64,000 bases of DNA from Methanosarcina sp. UBA293 (lineage in GTDB: Archaea > Halobacteriota > Methanosarcinia > Methanosarcinales > Methanosarcinaceae). Each line of letters starts with the position of its first letter. Position 1 is the first letter of the stretch. This document shows positions 7,526 through 16,080 of the stretch, one piece after another. The notes beneath the pieces were generated by a model that saw only the letters and a program-made list of their open reading frames with translations, had not been told where the DNA came from and searched no databases. The stretch lies in the NCBI GenBank assembly GCA_002499445.1, contig DALS01000013.1:39529-103528 (forward strand). Reading direction: 5' to 3'. The position numbers were made by a program, and so were the translations under genes.

Positions 7526-9778
7526 ATGCATCTTATTGTAACGGAAAAAAATATAGCAGCAAGGAGGATAGCTGCGATTCTGGCTCCAAAAAGCCCGAAG
7601 AAGGAAAGAGTAAGTGGAGTAGACGTATACCGGTATGAGATCGAGTCCAATGGGAAAAAGCAGGAGATTACGGTTGTAGGGCTGTCGGGCCATATCGTAG
7701 GAATCGATTTCCCCAAGGAGTACAATAACTGGCAGAAGGTAGATGCTAAAAATCTTATCGATGCCGAGATTGTAACAACTCCTATCAACCGGAAAATCGT
7801 GACTGCCCTGAAAACCCTTGGAAAAGAGGCAAGCAAGGTTACGATTGCTACGGACTATGATCGGGAAGGAGAACTTATAGGAGTCGAAGCCCTGGACATT
7901 ATAAAACAGGTAAATCCGGATGCTCCTTTTGACCGGGTACGCTATAGTGTAATAACTCCAAAAGCAATAGAAGTCGCTTTTTCAAATCCGGATGATGTCG
8001 ATTTTAATCTCGCGGATGCTGGTCATTCTAGACAGGTCATTGACCTTGTATGGGGAGCAGCTCTTACCCGTTATATTTCTCTTGCAGCAGGCAGGCTTGG
8101 GAAGATGTTCCTTTCAGTAGGTCGGGTACAGTCGCCAACTCTTTCTCTTATCGTTGACAGGGAAAAAGAGAGGAATGCTTTTGTCCCGACCCCTTACTGG
8201 GAGATTCACGCCGAGTTCCAAAATGCAGAAGGAAATAGCTTCTCAGCTCAGCACTCAACTCGCCGTTTCCTGGACAAAGAAGAGGCAGCAAAAGCCTTCA
8301 AGAAATTGGGGAAACTGGCTGAATTAAAAGAAATCGAAAAAGGGAAGAAAACTGACCAGCCCCCAATTCCATTCAATACCACAGGTTTCATAAATGCAGC
8401 AAACTCAATTGGGCTCAGTCCCGCAAACGCGATGCGCATAGCTGAATCTCTCTATACCAATGGTTACATTTCATACCCCAGAACCGATAACACGGTTTAT
8501 CCAGAGACTCTTGATCTGAGGGCACAGATTGAGATTTTCAAAGAGGGTCACTTTAAAGAATATGCAAATACCTTGCTTGAGAAAGCCGAACTCGTACCCA
8601 CGCGAGGAAAAAAGGAAACCACCGACCACCCACCTATTTATCCTGCTTCTCTTGCAAAAGAGTCCGACTTAAAAGAGGAAGAGTGGAAGGTCTATGAACT
8701 TGTAGTCAGGCGCTTTTTTGCAACCTTTGCCGGACCAAGCGAATGGGAAACCATGCGCTTGAAACTCGACATTGCGGGGGAAGAGTTCAGGGCAAATGGA
8801 GCAAGACTTGTAGAATCAGGCTGGAGATGGTACTATCCGTATAATGCACCTGAGGATAGATTGTTCCCCGAGCTCCATGAAGGCGATTCTCTGAAAGTGA
8901 TAAAGAAAGAGATGCTGGATAAAGAAACCCAGCCACCTGGCCGCTACGGACAGGGAAGACTTATCAATATTATGGAAGAGCTGGGGCTTGGAACAAAGGC
9001 AACCAGGCATGAGATAATTAGTAAGCTTTATTCCAGAGTTTACATCCACGGAAACCCTGTGCAGCCAACGAATACTTCTTTTGCAGTAATGGATACCCTT
9101 GAGAAGTATTCTCCTACTATCACGAAACCAGATATGACAAAACTGCTTGAAGAAAATATGGACCTCATTGCAGAGGGTAAGGTCAAAGAGGAGACTGTGC
9201 TCGAGGAGTCGCGGGAGATGTTAAAGCAGGTGTTCTCGGAACTTGAAAAAAACCGGGATAAAATCGTAGAATCCCTCCAGGCAGGCCTCAGGGAAGACAA
9301 GATTATAGGCACCTGCTCAGCCTGCGGAAATGAACTCATGATCCGGCGTTCGAAAAGGGGAGGCCGTTTTATAGGCTGCAACAACTATCCAAATTGTACT
9401 TTCTCCCTCCCTCTACCAAGAAGTGGACAGATCGTAGTTACTGACAAGATCTGTGAAGCACATGGCTTGCACCATATTCGGATTGTTAACTCAGGAAAAC
9501 GACCCTGGGACCTCGGCTGCCCACAGTGCAACTTTATAGAATGGCAGAAAACTCAGCAGGAAGAGCAGGCTCAACAGCCTAAAAAGGAAAGGCCCAAATC
9601 AATTAAGGACCTCGAAGGTGTGGGAAAAGCCACAGCAGAAAAGCTGGAAGAAGCCGGAATCACAAGTGTAGATGCTCTGGCAGAAGCAGATCCTCTAGAG
9701 CTTGCAAAAGCAATAAAGATGAGCGTAAAAAAGGTAAAAAACTGGCAGGTTTCGTGCGGCAGTCCAGTTGAGGACTAA
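7526..9778 (+). CDS. topA: DNA topoisomerase I (type IA)
   Basis: Type IA topoisomerase that relaxes negative supercoils through a transient 5'-phosphotyrosine link. The N-terminal Toprim domain carries the acidic cluster (ATDYDREGELIG, about residues 108-119). The catalytic tyrosine is Tyr317 in SYPRTDN. After the core there is a Cys4-type zinc ribbon (CSACG, then CNNYPNC; about residues 592-625) and a C-terminal helix-hairpin-helix segment (DLEGVGKATAEKLEEAGI). The 750-residue length is usual for archaeal TopA. ATG at 7526 follows CCGGAG. The 3' end converges on the fumarase genes. Confidence 0.95.
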   Translation: MHLIVTEKNIAARRIAAILAPKSPKKERVSGVDVYRYEIESNGKKQEITVVGLSGHIVGIDFPKEYNNWQKVDAKNLIDAEIVTTPINRKIVTALKTLGKEASKVTIATDYDREGELIGVEALDIIKQVNPDAPFDRVRYSVITPKAIEVAFSNPDDVDFNLADAGHSRQVIDLVWGAALTRYISLAAGRLGKMFLSVGRVQSPTLSLIVDREKERNAFVPTPYWEIHAEFQNAEGNSFSAQHSTRRFLDKEEAAKAFKKLGKLAELKEIEKGKKTDQPPIPFNTTGFINAANSIGLSPANAMRIAESLYTNGYISYPRTDNTVYPETLDLRAQIEIFKEGHFKEYANTLLEKAELVPTRGKKETTDHPPIYPASLAKESDLKEEEWKVYELVVRRFFATFAGPSEWETMRLKLDIAGEEFRANGARLVESGWRWYYPYNAPEDRLFPELHEGDSLKVIKKEMLDKETQPPGRYGQGRLINIMEELGLGTKATRHEIISKLYSRVYIHGNPVQPTNTSFAVMDTLEKYSPTITKPDMTKLLEENMDLIAEGKVKEETVLEESREMLKQVFSELEKNRDKIVESLQAGLREDKIIGTCSACGNELMIRRSKRGGRFIGCNNYPNCTFSLPLPRSGQIVVTDKICEAHGLHHIRIVNSGKRPWDLGCPQCNFIEWQKTQQEEQAQQPKKERPKSIKDLEGVGKATAEKLEEAGITSVDALAEADPLELAKAIKMSVKKVKNWQVSCGSPVED

Positions 9779-9828
9779 TAAAGATAGTCCTCACTCACGC
9801 CGGCTCTGCGAAAAAAGTCTTTTTTGGC

Positions 9829-10404
9829 TTATTTCTGGTTTTCAAGTCGTTTTTGAGCTTTTTCCCTTACCTCTGCAAAAATGTCCTTTCCTTTTGCGTC
9901 GATTCCTACAATAAGCGGCCCGAACTCTTCCACTCTGAGCACCCAGACTGCTTCAGGCATTCCAAGGTCAAGCCAGTAGACAGCTTTTACTTCCTTGATC
10001 AGCTCTGCGGCAAGCGCTGCACATCCGCCTGTGTAAGCCAGGTAAACGCATTTATTTTTCAAAGCATCGGCTACGTCTTTCATCCCGCCTTTTCCGATGA
10101 TTGCCCGAACTGCGTGGGCTTTCAGGAGAGAAGGTGTCATTTTTGACATCCTGCCACTGGTTGTAGGACCTGCTGATACAACATTCCAACCGTTTTTGGT
10201 TTTTTGCATAAGAGGTCCACAGTGGTAGACCGCAGCTCCTTCCAGGGAAAAAGGAAGTTTTTTTCCTTCTTTCTCCATATCGAGAATTCTGGCATGGGCT
10301 TCGTCCCTGGCAGTCAGGATCTCTCCAGAGATATAAACGATATCTCCGGCATTGAGTTTCTCAATATCTTCTTTTTTCAGCGGAGTTTGCAAGTGATGCT
10401 CCAT
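9829..10404 (-). CDS. Fumarate hydratase, beta (C-terminal domain) subunit
   Basis: Beta subunit of the two-subunit, iron-sulfur (class I) fumarase/tartrate dehydratase family, which interconverts fumarate and malate in the partial TCA pathway used for biosynthesis in methanogens. Recognisable are the N-terminal GDIVYISGEILTARDEAH segment, the GPTTSGRM motif, the GKGGM loop and the C-terminal FGPLIVGIDAKG. The start is ATG at 10404, which overlaps the alpha subunit's TAA as TAATG. The frame is open further upstream, but that extension lies inside the alpha gene and is not needed. Confidence 0.9.
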   Translation of the reverse strand: MEHHLQTPLKKEDIEKLNAGDIVYISGEILTARDEAHARILDMEKEGKKLPFSLEGAAVYHCGPLMQKTKNGWNVVSAGPTTSGRMSKMTPSLLKAHAVRAIIGKGGMKDVADALKNKCVYLAYTGGCAALAAELIKEVKAVYWLDLGMPEAVWVLRVEEFGPLIVGIDAKGKDIFAEVREKAQKRLENQK

Positions 10405-11246
10405 TATTTTTCCCCCTTGAACACGACTGAAGCGTGCCTGTTTGCCCAGCACTGGATATTTACAGCAACCGGGAGAGATGCTGTGTGGCAGTGAGCGGTT
10501 TTCACGTGCACGGCAAGGGCGGTTGTGCTGCCGCCAAGCCCCATGCAGCCTATTCCAAGAGCATTTACAGCCTCAAGGATTTCTTTTTCCAATTCCTCCA
10601 TAGGAGTATCAAGGGGCTCAAGCAGAGCTTCTTTCGCAAGCCTGGCTGCCGCGTCAAATGACCCCCCTATCCCAATTCCTATGGTCAGTGGAGGGCAGGG
10701 CATTCCTCCGGCGTTCATTACGGTCTCGAGTACAAAGTTTTTAATATTCCCGGTCTCTGTTGGGTTAAACATACGCAGCGAACTCATATTTTCCGAACCT
10801 GCGCCTTTAGGGGCAACTGTGATCTTTAACTGATTTCCGGGAACGAATTTCCAGTGAATATCCGGAATTCCAACCCCTGTATTGTCCAGGCTGTTCTTTC
10901 GGGTCAACGGGTCTACAGCATTTGGGCGGAGTGGGACTTCAGCTGTTGCAAGGATTACTGCTTCCCTGATTGCTGCCTCAAGGTCAAAACCAGGCTGGAA
11001 TTCTGTCCCGATTTCCACAAAAAAGATCATTATTCCTGTATCCTGGCACATTGGAACCCCATGTCTTTTTGCAAGTTCAATGTTCATCAGAATTGCCTGA
11101 AGCTGGGATTTTGCAACCTGACTTTCTTCTGCAGTTTCGACTTTCCTGAGTGTACTCACCACATCGTCAGGAAGCTCAATTTCCGCTTTTCTTAAAAGGT
11201 CTGCAATAGATCGAATGAAATTTTCACGGCTTATTTTCGAAGACAA
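10404..11246 (-). CDS. Fumarate hydratase, alpha (N-terminal domain) subunit
   Basis: Catalytic alpha subunit of the class I fumarase, binding a [4Fe-4S] cluster whose unique iron activates the substrate hydroxyl. The cluster cysteines are plausibly those in PMCQDTG (about residue 66), GGMPCPPL (about 182) and IGCMGLGGS (about 253). The length of 280 is usual for the family. The TTG start at 11246 sits behind GGTGATT. The gene is translationally coupled to the beta subunit by a TAATG overlap. It is divergent from the XPB helicase gene, with a tandem-repeat region between them. Confidence 0.9.
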   Translation of the reverse strand: MSSKISRENFIRSIADLLRKAEIELPDDVVSTLRKVETAEESQVAKSQLQAILMNIELAKRHGVPMCQDTGIMIFFVEIGTEFQPGFDLEAAIREAVILATAEVPLRPNAVDPLTRKNSLDNTGVGIPDIHWKFVPGNQLKITVAPKGAGSENMSSLRMFNPTETGNIKNFVLETVMNAGGMPCPPLTIGIGIGGSFDAAARLAKEALLEPLDTPMEELEKEILEAVNALGIGCMGLGGSTTALAVHVKTAHCHTASLPVAVNIQCWANRHASVVFKGEK

Positions 11247-11295
11247 AGAATCACCATGTTATGAAAAGAAATGAATTATGATTAAAGACAGGAAC

Positions 11296-11357
11296 AGATT
11301 CAGGGTATATAAATTCAGGGTATTACAGGTTCAGGGTATACAGATTCAGAATATACA
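11296..11357. repeat. Four degenerate tandem copies of a 15-16-bp unit
   Basis: The unit (A/G)ATTCAGGGTATA recurs at about 11296, 11312, 11328 and 11343 in the divergent promoter region between fumarase and XPB. The copies embed TATA-like sequence on both strands. Confidence 0.7.
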
Positions 11358-11572
11358 ATTACAGTCTTAAGGACTGAAATACAAGGAATGAAGACTGAAA
11401 AGGAATGAGAACTAAAATATTGAGATACTTTTGTTTTTAATGCTTAACATAGGGAATGATAATATTTTAAAAATATTTTACTTTCGTCTCTTTCATCTCA
11501 ATGCGCAATTCAGACAAGATTCGGGACTGACAGCTGAATTGTTATATATTATATTTAGAATCTTAATAAGCA

Positions 11573-12970
11573 ATGATCAGAATTAGCTTCAAGCAGGGAA
11601 CGCTTCTTATAGAGGGCAATGTAAGGGTTCCCAATGCAGTCTGGGACGAAAGGAGCAGAAGTTTTAGGGCTCTTGCTTTGTATTACAGGGATATAATAAA
11701 TTATCTGAAGAATTCTAAAATTCCATTTAAAGATGAAGTGCTTGACCTCATTCCCTGTCCTGATCTGGCAGCAGCATATGAAGCTTCAGGAAAGAAACTT
11801 AAGTTAAGGGATTACCAGGCCGAGGCTCTGGCCTCCTGGGGAGAAAACGAGAGATGGGGAGTGCTTGTGCTGCCAACAGGAAGCGGTAAAACTCTTGTTG
11901 GGATTAGGGCGATTGCAGGGTGCAATACTCCTGCCCTTGTGGTTGTTCCGACACTTGATCTGCTCGAGCAGTGGAAAAAACAACTCGAGGAAGCTTTTTC
12001 CATGGAAATCGGAAAGCTTGGGGGTGGGGAGAAGAAAATTCTTTCTGTAACCGTTACCACATACGATTCTGCTTATATTCATGCCGAAACTCTTGGGAAC
12101 AGGTTTGGTCTTCTTGTTTTTGATGAGGTCCACCATCTACCTGCTGCAGGATACAGGAGTATTGCCGAGTTTTCCGCAGCCCCATATAGGCTTGGGCTGA
12201 CAGCCACTTATGAGCGGGAAGACGAGTTACACTCAGAACTGAATAGGCTTGTAGGGGGGAAAGTATATGAAAAGCACGTCTCAGAGCTTGCAGGCAGCCA
12301 TCTTGCCCCTTACAGGATCGAACGGGTAGCAGCTGCACTCACAGATGAAGAACGGAATGAGTATGACAATTATTATTCAATTTATACAGATTATCTCCGG
12401 AAAACCGGGATGGTTCTTCGGGGACCAAGGGATTTTCAGAAACTGGTCATGAGAAGCGGGAGAGACCCCGAAGCCAGGAAAGCCCTCCTTGCAAGAAATG
12501 CGGCAAGAGATCTTGCTTTCAACACCGAGTCTAAGATTGAAAAGTTAAAAGAAATCCTGAAAGCGCATCGAGAGGATAGGGTCTTCATTTTTACAGAACA
12601 TAACCGGCTTGTTCATCAGATATCCAGAGAATTTCTTATCCCTGCGATTACTTACAGGACACCTACAAAAGAAAGGAGTTCTATCCTCGAAAAGTTCAGG
12701 AATGGAAAATACAGGGCTGTGGTCACTTCAAAAGTGCTTGACGAGGGGATTGACGTCCCGGAAGCAAACATTGGGATTATAGCAAGCGGGACAGGAAGCA
12801 AATTATCATATATCCAGCGTCTTGGAAGGATTCTCAGAAAAAAAGAAGGAAAAGAAGCTATACTCTATGAAATTATATCTGAAGAAACGACCGAAGCCGG
12901 AACTGCCAGAAGAAGAAAAAAAGCTATCTCAACTAGGAAAGGGACTGGGAAAACAGTAAGGGAAAACTAG
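11573..12970 (+). CDS. XPB/Rad25-type DNA helicase
   Basis: Superfamily 2 helicase of the archaeal XPB type, which opens damaged DNA together with the nuclease Bax1. An N-terminal damage-recognition-like region (1-75) is followed by LRDYQAEAL (Q-motif region), Walker A PTGSGKT (about 101-107), the DEVHH box (about 185-189), LGLTAT, and a second RecA fold with the LDEGIDVPEA and QRLGRILR motifs. At 465 residues it has the usual archaeal length. A strong TATA element (TTATATATTATATTT, 11542-11556) lies about 26 nt before the ATG, so the transcript is probably leaderless. It ends in TAG followed by 35 in-frame sense codons. Confidence 0.9.
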   Translation: MIRISFKQGTLLIEGNVRVPNAVWDERSRSFRALALYYRDIINYLKNSKIPFKDEVLDLIPCPDLAAAYEASGKKLKLRDYQAEALASWGENERWGVLVLPTGSGKTLVGIRAIAGCNTPALVVVPTLDLLEQWKKQLEEAFSMEIGKLGGGEKKILSVTVTTYDSAYIHAETLGNRFGLLVFDEVHHLPAAGYRSIAEFSAAPYRLGLTATYEREDELHSELNRLVGGKVYEKHVSELAGSHLAPYRIERVAAALTDEERNEYDNYYSIYTDYLRKTGMVLRGPRDFQKLVMRSGRDPEARKALLARNAARDLAFNTESKIEKLKEILKAHREDRVFIFTEHNRLVHQISREFLIPAITYRTPTKERSSILEKFRNGKYRAVVTSKVLDEGIDVPEANIGIIASGTGSKLSYIQRLGRILRKKEGKEAILYEIISEETTEAGTARRRKKAISTRKGTGKTVREN

Positions 12971-13078
12971 ATGAAAAAAGCATCAGAAAGGGAAAGCCAA
13001 GTGAAAAATGAATCAGGAAAAGAAAGCCAGATGAAAAAAGAAGAAAACCCTGGAGGCGATTCACCTGCTCACATCTGA
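12971..13078 (+). other. In-frame 35-codon extension behind the XPB TAG codon
   Basis: Immediately after TAG (12968-12970) the same frame continues with ATG at 12971 and stays open to TGA at 13076-13078. The predicted tail is highly charged, with a duplicated (K)ESQ(M/V)KKE pattern, and overlaps the Bax1 start by 14 nt. It could be a readthrough tail if TAG is decoded as pyrrolysine, a small independent peptide, or a spacer made of degenerate repeats. No ribosome binding site precedes the ATG. Confidence 0.35.
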
Positions 13079-14897
13079 TCTTCTCGTAACCCGCATTTCC
13101 AGAGGGAAAATTAAGCCTGTGTATGCAGTTTTTGACCCCGAAAACCTGGAACTTGCAAGGCTCCTGATAGAAACCTTTGAGCAGCATATCGGAAAAACCT
13201 ATGGGGCCCTTCTGGCTGAGCTTGAGGGCTACGAAGAAATGAACTACCGCTTTATCCGAGGGCTTTCCCAGCTACTTGGAAGGCGTACTGTGATAGAAAC
13301 GGATGCAGCTGTAGACCCCTCTCTAGCAAGAGAAACGGTTTTTGAAGCCTGTGAAGGTATGGCACTTTCTCCTGCCGAGCGAAAGGAAGCTCTACAAAAA
13401 GCCGCAAAAAAACTCTCGGTTTCGGTCAGAGAGCTTGAAAAAGCACTCTGGGCTGATCTTGAGGAAAATCAGGTTGTCAAAAGTTTTCTCCCTCTTTCTC
13501 CCGCAGAGCTTATTAGACAGTATAATATTTCCCTGACCCAAACCCTGTTTTTCCGTGCACTTGACCTTGACATCTGGATAAAAGGCGATTTTCAAAAGCT
13601 GCTCTGGAAAATCCTTCGTTCGGGACTTATGTATTCCCTGGAAGATACGGACGAGGATAAAGACGAGCAAGATAGAGAAAAAGAAGAGCCGGAAAAAAAG
13701 CCAATAGAAAAGCTTGAAGATAAACCAGAAGAATTAAAAGCCGTTCACCTGCATCTTGACGGGCCTGCCTCTCTTTTTCGGATTTCAGAACGCTATGGAA
13801 ATTCCTTTGCAAAAATCTTTCCTGACCTGCTAAGATCAAAAGGCTGGAGGCTTAAGGCAGGTATTCTTCACAAAGGTTACCAGGGAAAGCGCATTGTGGA
13901 GTTTACTCTTGATGATTCGGAAGAAGCTTTCAAACTTACACCTAAAGCAGCTCTATATCCTGAAACTCTCTCCCAGGCACTTCAAATCAATGAAGAAAAA
14001 GGAGAATACCAAGCCAGAATTCAGGAAACGGATGCCGAAGGAGCGGTTTATGACAGTACGCTTGAACAGATGTTTGGCAGCCTCAGTTTAGGGAGCTGGA
14101 AGATAAAAAGAGAGCCCACGATTCTTAAAGCCGGAAAACAAGCTTTTATTCCGGACTTTGCTCTGCAGAGAGACAGTATAAAAGTATATCTCGAGATTGT
14201 GGGATTCTGGACACCCGAATACCTTGAAAAGAAAATTGAAAAACTCAAGCAGGTAAAGGAACCTGTAATTCTCTTGATTGACAGAAAACTCAAATGTTCT
14301 GAAAAAGATTTCCCTTCGCAGGAAGTAATTTTCTTTGACAGGAAAATCCCAGCAAATGAAGTCATGCAGATACTCAGAAAGTACGAGGAAAAAAAGCTTT
14401 CAGGGGATAGGTTAAGGCTTGAGGAAATGGAATTTCCGATTTCAGGAGAACTGGTAAGCCTTGAAGAGATCGCAGCCGAGAGAGAAGTCATGACCGAGGC
14501 CTTAAAAGAAGTGATTACAGACAGAATTGCAAGTGCCGGAGAACTGGAAAAAGCTAGGGAATCCGGAAAAGCCACAGATTTAAAAAAAGCCAGGGAGATA
14601 GAAGAACTCAGAGAATCGGGAAAAACCGAAGAATTCAGAAAATTCAAAAATCTGGAGAAATATCAAGATTACGTTCTTCTTGAAAACTACTTAATTCACA
14701 GGCAACTGCTTGAAATGATTGATCTAGAACTCGAAAAACCGGGAGCAGTAAAAACATACGCTGATGCAGTAAAAGTTTTTGAGGGTTTTGAACTTGACAG
14801 AAGCCTCTACTATCCTGTGCTCGATTACCTGGAATATAAGGTTACCTGGACAGGACTGAGCGAAGAGGATGCAAGGGTGAAAAAAGTCGGAAAATGA
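13065..14897 (+). CDS. Bax1-type nuclease (DUF790), XPB partner, apparent CTG start
   Basis: DUF790/Bax1 nuclease, known to bind archaeal XPB and to cut DNA next to the bubble that XPB opens; adjacency to the XPB gene fits. The N-terminal DUF790 domain carries the LTSDLL and RISRGKIKPVY motifs of the family. The nuclease-like core (about residues 335-420) has FIPDFAL and YLEIVGFWTPEYLEKK, with the acidic residues and lysine typical of PD-(D/E)XK enzymes. The C-terminal 150 residues are coiled-coil-like. The family N-terminus begins only if translation starts at CTG 13065, which has GGAGG (13052-13056) 8 nt upstream; GTG at 13119 would remove the conserved first 18 residues. Confidence 0.82.
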   Translation: MLTSDLLVTRISRGKIKPVYAVFDPENLELARLLIETFEQHIGKTYGALLAELEGYEEMNYRFIRGLSQLLGRRTVIETDAAVDPSLARETVFEACEGMALSPAERKEALQKAAKKLSVSVRELEKALWADLEENQVVKSFLPLSPAELIRQYNISLTQTLFFRALDLDIWIKGDFQKLLWKILRSGLMYSLEDTDEDKDEQDREKEEPEKKPIEKLEDKPEELKAVHLHLDGPASLFRISERYGNSFAKIFPDLLRSKGWRLKAGILHKGYQGKRIVEFTLDDSEEAFKLTPKAALYPETLSQALQINEEKGEYQARIQETDAEGAVYDSTLEQMFGSLSLGSWKIKREPTILKAGKQAFIPDFALQRDSIKVYLEIVGFWTPEYLEKKIEKLKQVKEPVILLIDRKLKCSEKDFPSQEVIFFDRKIPANEVMQILRKYEEKKLSGDRLRLEEMEFPISGELVSLEEIAAEREVMTEALKEVITDRIASAGELEKARESGKATDLKKAREIEELRESGKTEEFRKFKNLEKYQDYVLLENYLIHRQLLEMIDLELEKPGAVKTYADAVKVFEGFELDRSLYYPVLDYLEYKVTWTGLSEEDARVKKVGK

Positions 14898-14964
14898 AAA
14901 TTGAAAAAGCAAAAGTGAAGCTGGTCTCTTTCAGATTTAACAAATAATAAACTGAATTCAAGCT

Positions 14965-15771
14965 TCATTCCGCATACTCCACGCTCTTTTTTACAGGCCT
15001 GAAGAGTTTCATGAACTCATACACATCCTCAGGAAAATCTGTACTTACGGAAAGCCCTAGTGCTTTTGCCTCGTTTGCTGAGAGAGGTGTGCTGTGGATC
15101 ATTTCTCCGCTGATCAGTTTTTCGACCACTTCATCAAGCCTGCTTTCTCCGGCAGGTCCTGGCTGGATTTTGCCTTCAAGGAGCTCTTTTGCGACATTCC
15201 TTGTGAGTTTAAGGGCTTTTCTTGAGATATCACTCATAACGAGGGTGGTATCATCGGCTTTTTCTTTTTTTGTTTCTGCGGCATAGATCCAGGAAGGGGC
15301 AGGATAAGTTCCGCGTAAGAAATCCCCTATCTGGGGATCGATAGGCCCAATTATCGCATCTTTATCCATCACGATTTCATTTGCAGCAAGGGCAATGATT
15401 GTGCCCCCTGACATGGAATAATGTGGGATAATAACTTTGGTCTTTTTTGGGTGCTGCTTGAGGGCTCGGGCGATCTGGATGCTGGAATGAAGCTGCCCAC
15501 CAGGAGTGTGCAAAATTAGCTCAAGCGGATAATCCCTGTATTGCCTTATCCAGCGCAGGATCTGCTCGGCATCTTCTTCATCGATGTACTGGTATGCAGG
15601 CAGTCCGAAGAGGGAGATTGCCTCCCGCCTGTGAATCATCGTAAGCACCTTGTAGCCGTGGCTTTTTTCCATAGCTTTCAGCTTTGCCATGCGCAGCATC
15701 CGAATCCTTTTTAACTGCGATTGAGGGTAGACTACTGCGTATATGAAGAAAAGTATGAACAAAAGAGACAT
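14965..15771 (-). CDS. SDH-family ClpP-class serine protease, membrane-anchored
   Basis: Member of the serine dehydrogenase-proteinase family (PF01972), membrane-bound relatives of ClpP and SppA. A hydrophobic N-terminal anchor (residues 1-15) is followed by the crotonase-like protease fold: LELILHTPGGQ (about residues 81-91), the nucleophile motif SMSGGT (about 120-125) and the Asp-rich IGPIDPQIG (about 143-151). The length of 268 is typical. ATG at 15771 begins inside the hydrophobic anchor. The frame stays open upstream to a CTG at 15813 that has GAGGGG 5 nt before it and would add 14 residues. The gene is divergent from the radical SAM gene. Confidence 0.82.
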   Translation of the reverse strand: MSLLFILFFIYAVVYPQSQLKRIRMLRMAKLKAMEKSHGYKVLTMIHRREAISLFGLPAYQYIDEEDAEQILRWIRQYRDYPLELILHTPGGQLHSSIQIARALKQHPKKTKVIIPHYSMSGGTIIALAANEIVMDKDAIIGPIDPQIGDFLRGTYPAPSWIYAAETKKEKADDTTLVMSDISRKALKLTRNVAKELLEGKIQPGPAGESRLDEVVEKLISGEMIHSTPLSANEAKALGLSVSTDFPEDVYEFMKLFRPVKKSVEYAE

Positions 15772-15925
15772 TAAATCCCAGAAGCTGATTGTCGAAGTGT
15801 CAAAGGTAACCAGAATATCCCCTCAAAAATACCCTTTTTGCTTGAACTATCCAGCCGGTGTGGTTCAAACACTCGGGCTTAATCCCTATATTAAATTGTC
15901 TTGCAGGTTTTTAATTTTTTGCAAT

Positions 15926-15965
15926 CTAACTGCAGAAATAGATTACTAACTGCAGAAATAGATTA
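15926..15965. repeat. 20-bp tandem duplication in a divergent intergenic region
   Basis: CTAACTGCAGAAATAGATTA occurs twice in succession. A second, looser repeat (AAGAGGCAAACAATAATGGAT and variants) follows at about 15985-16050. The rest of 15814-16080 has no visible gene. Confidence 0.85.
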
Positions 15966-16080
15966 TCTTGTAGAGACCATAAATCAAAGAGGCAAACAAT
16001 AATGGATCTGAAGAGGCAATAATGAAGGATCCAAAGAGGTAAACAATAAGCCTTTAACCTATGTAAAGTAATATTCCAGT

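Noticed and set aside
7320..7541. A 73-codon frame between the LOG-like gene and topA
   Set aside because: It overlaps the topA start, has no ribosome binding site or family-like pattern, and its composition is not protein-like.
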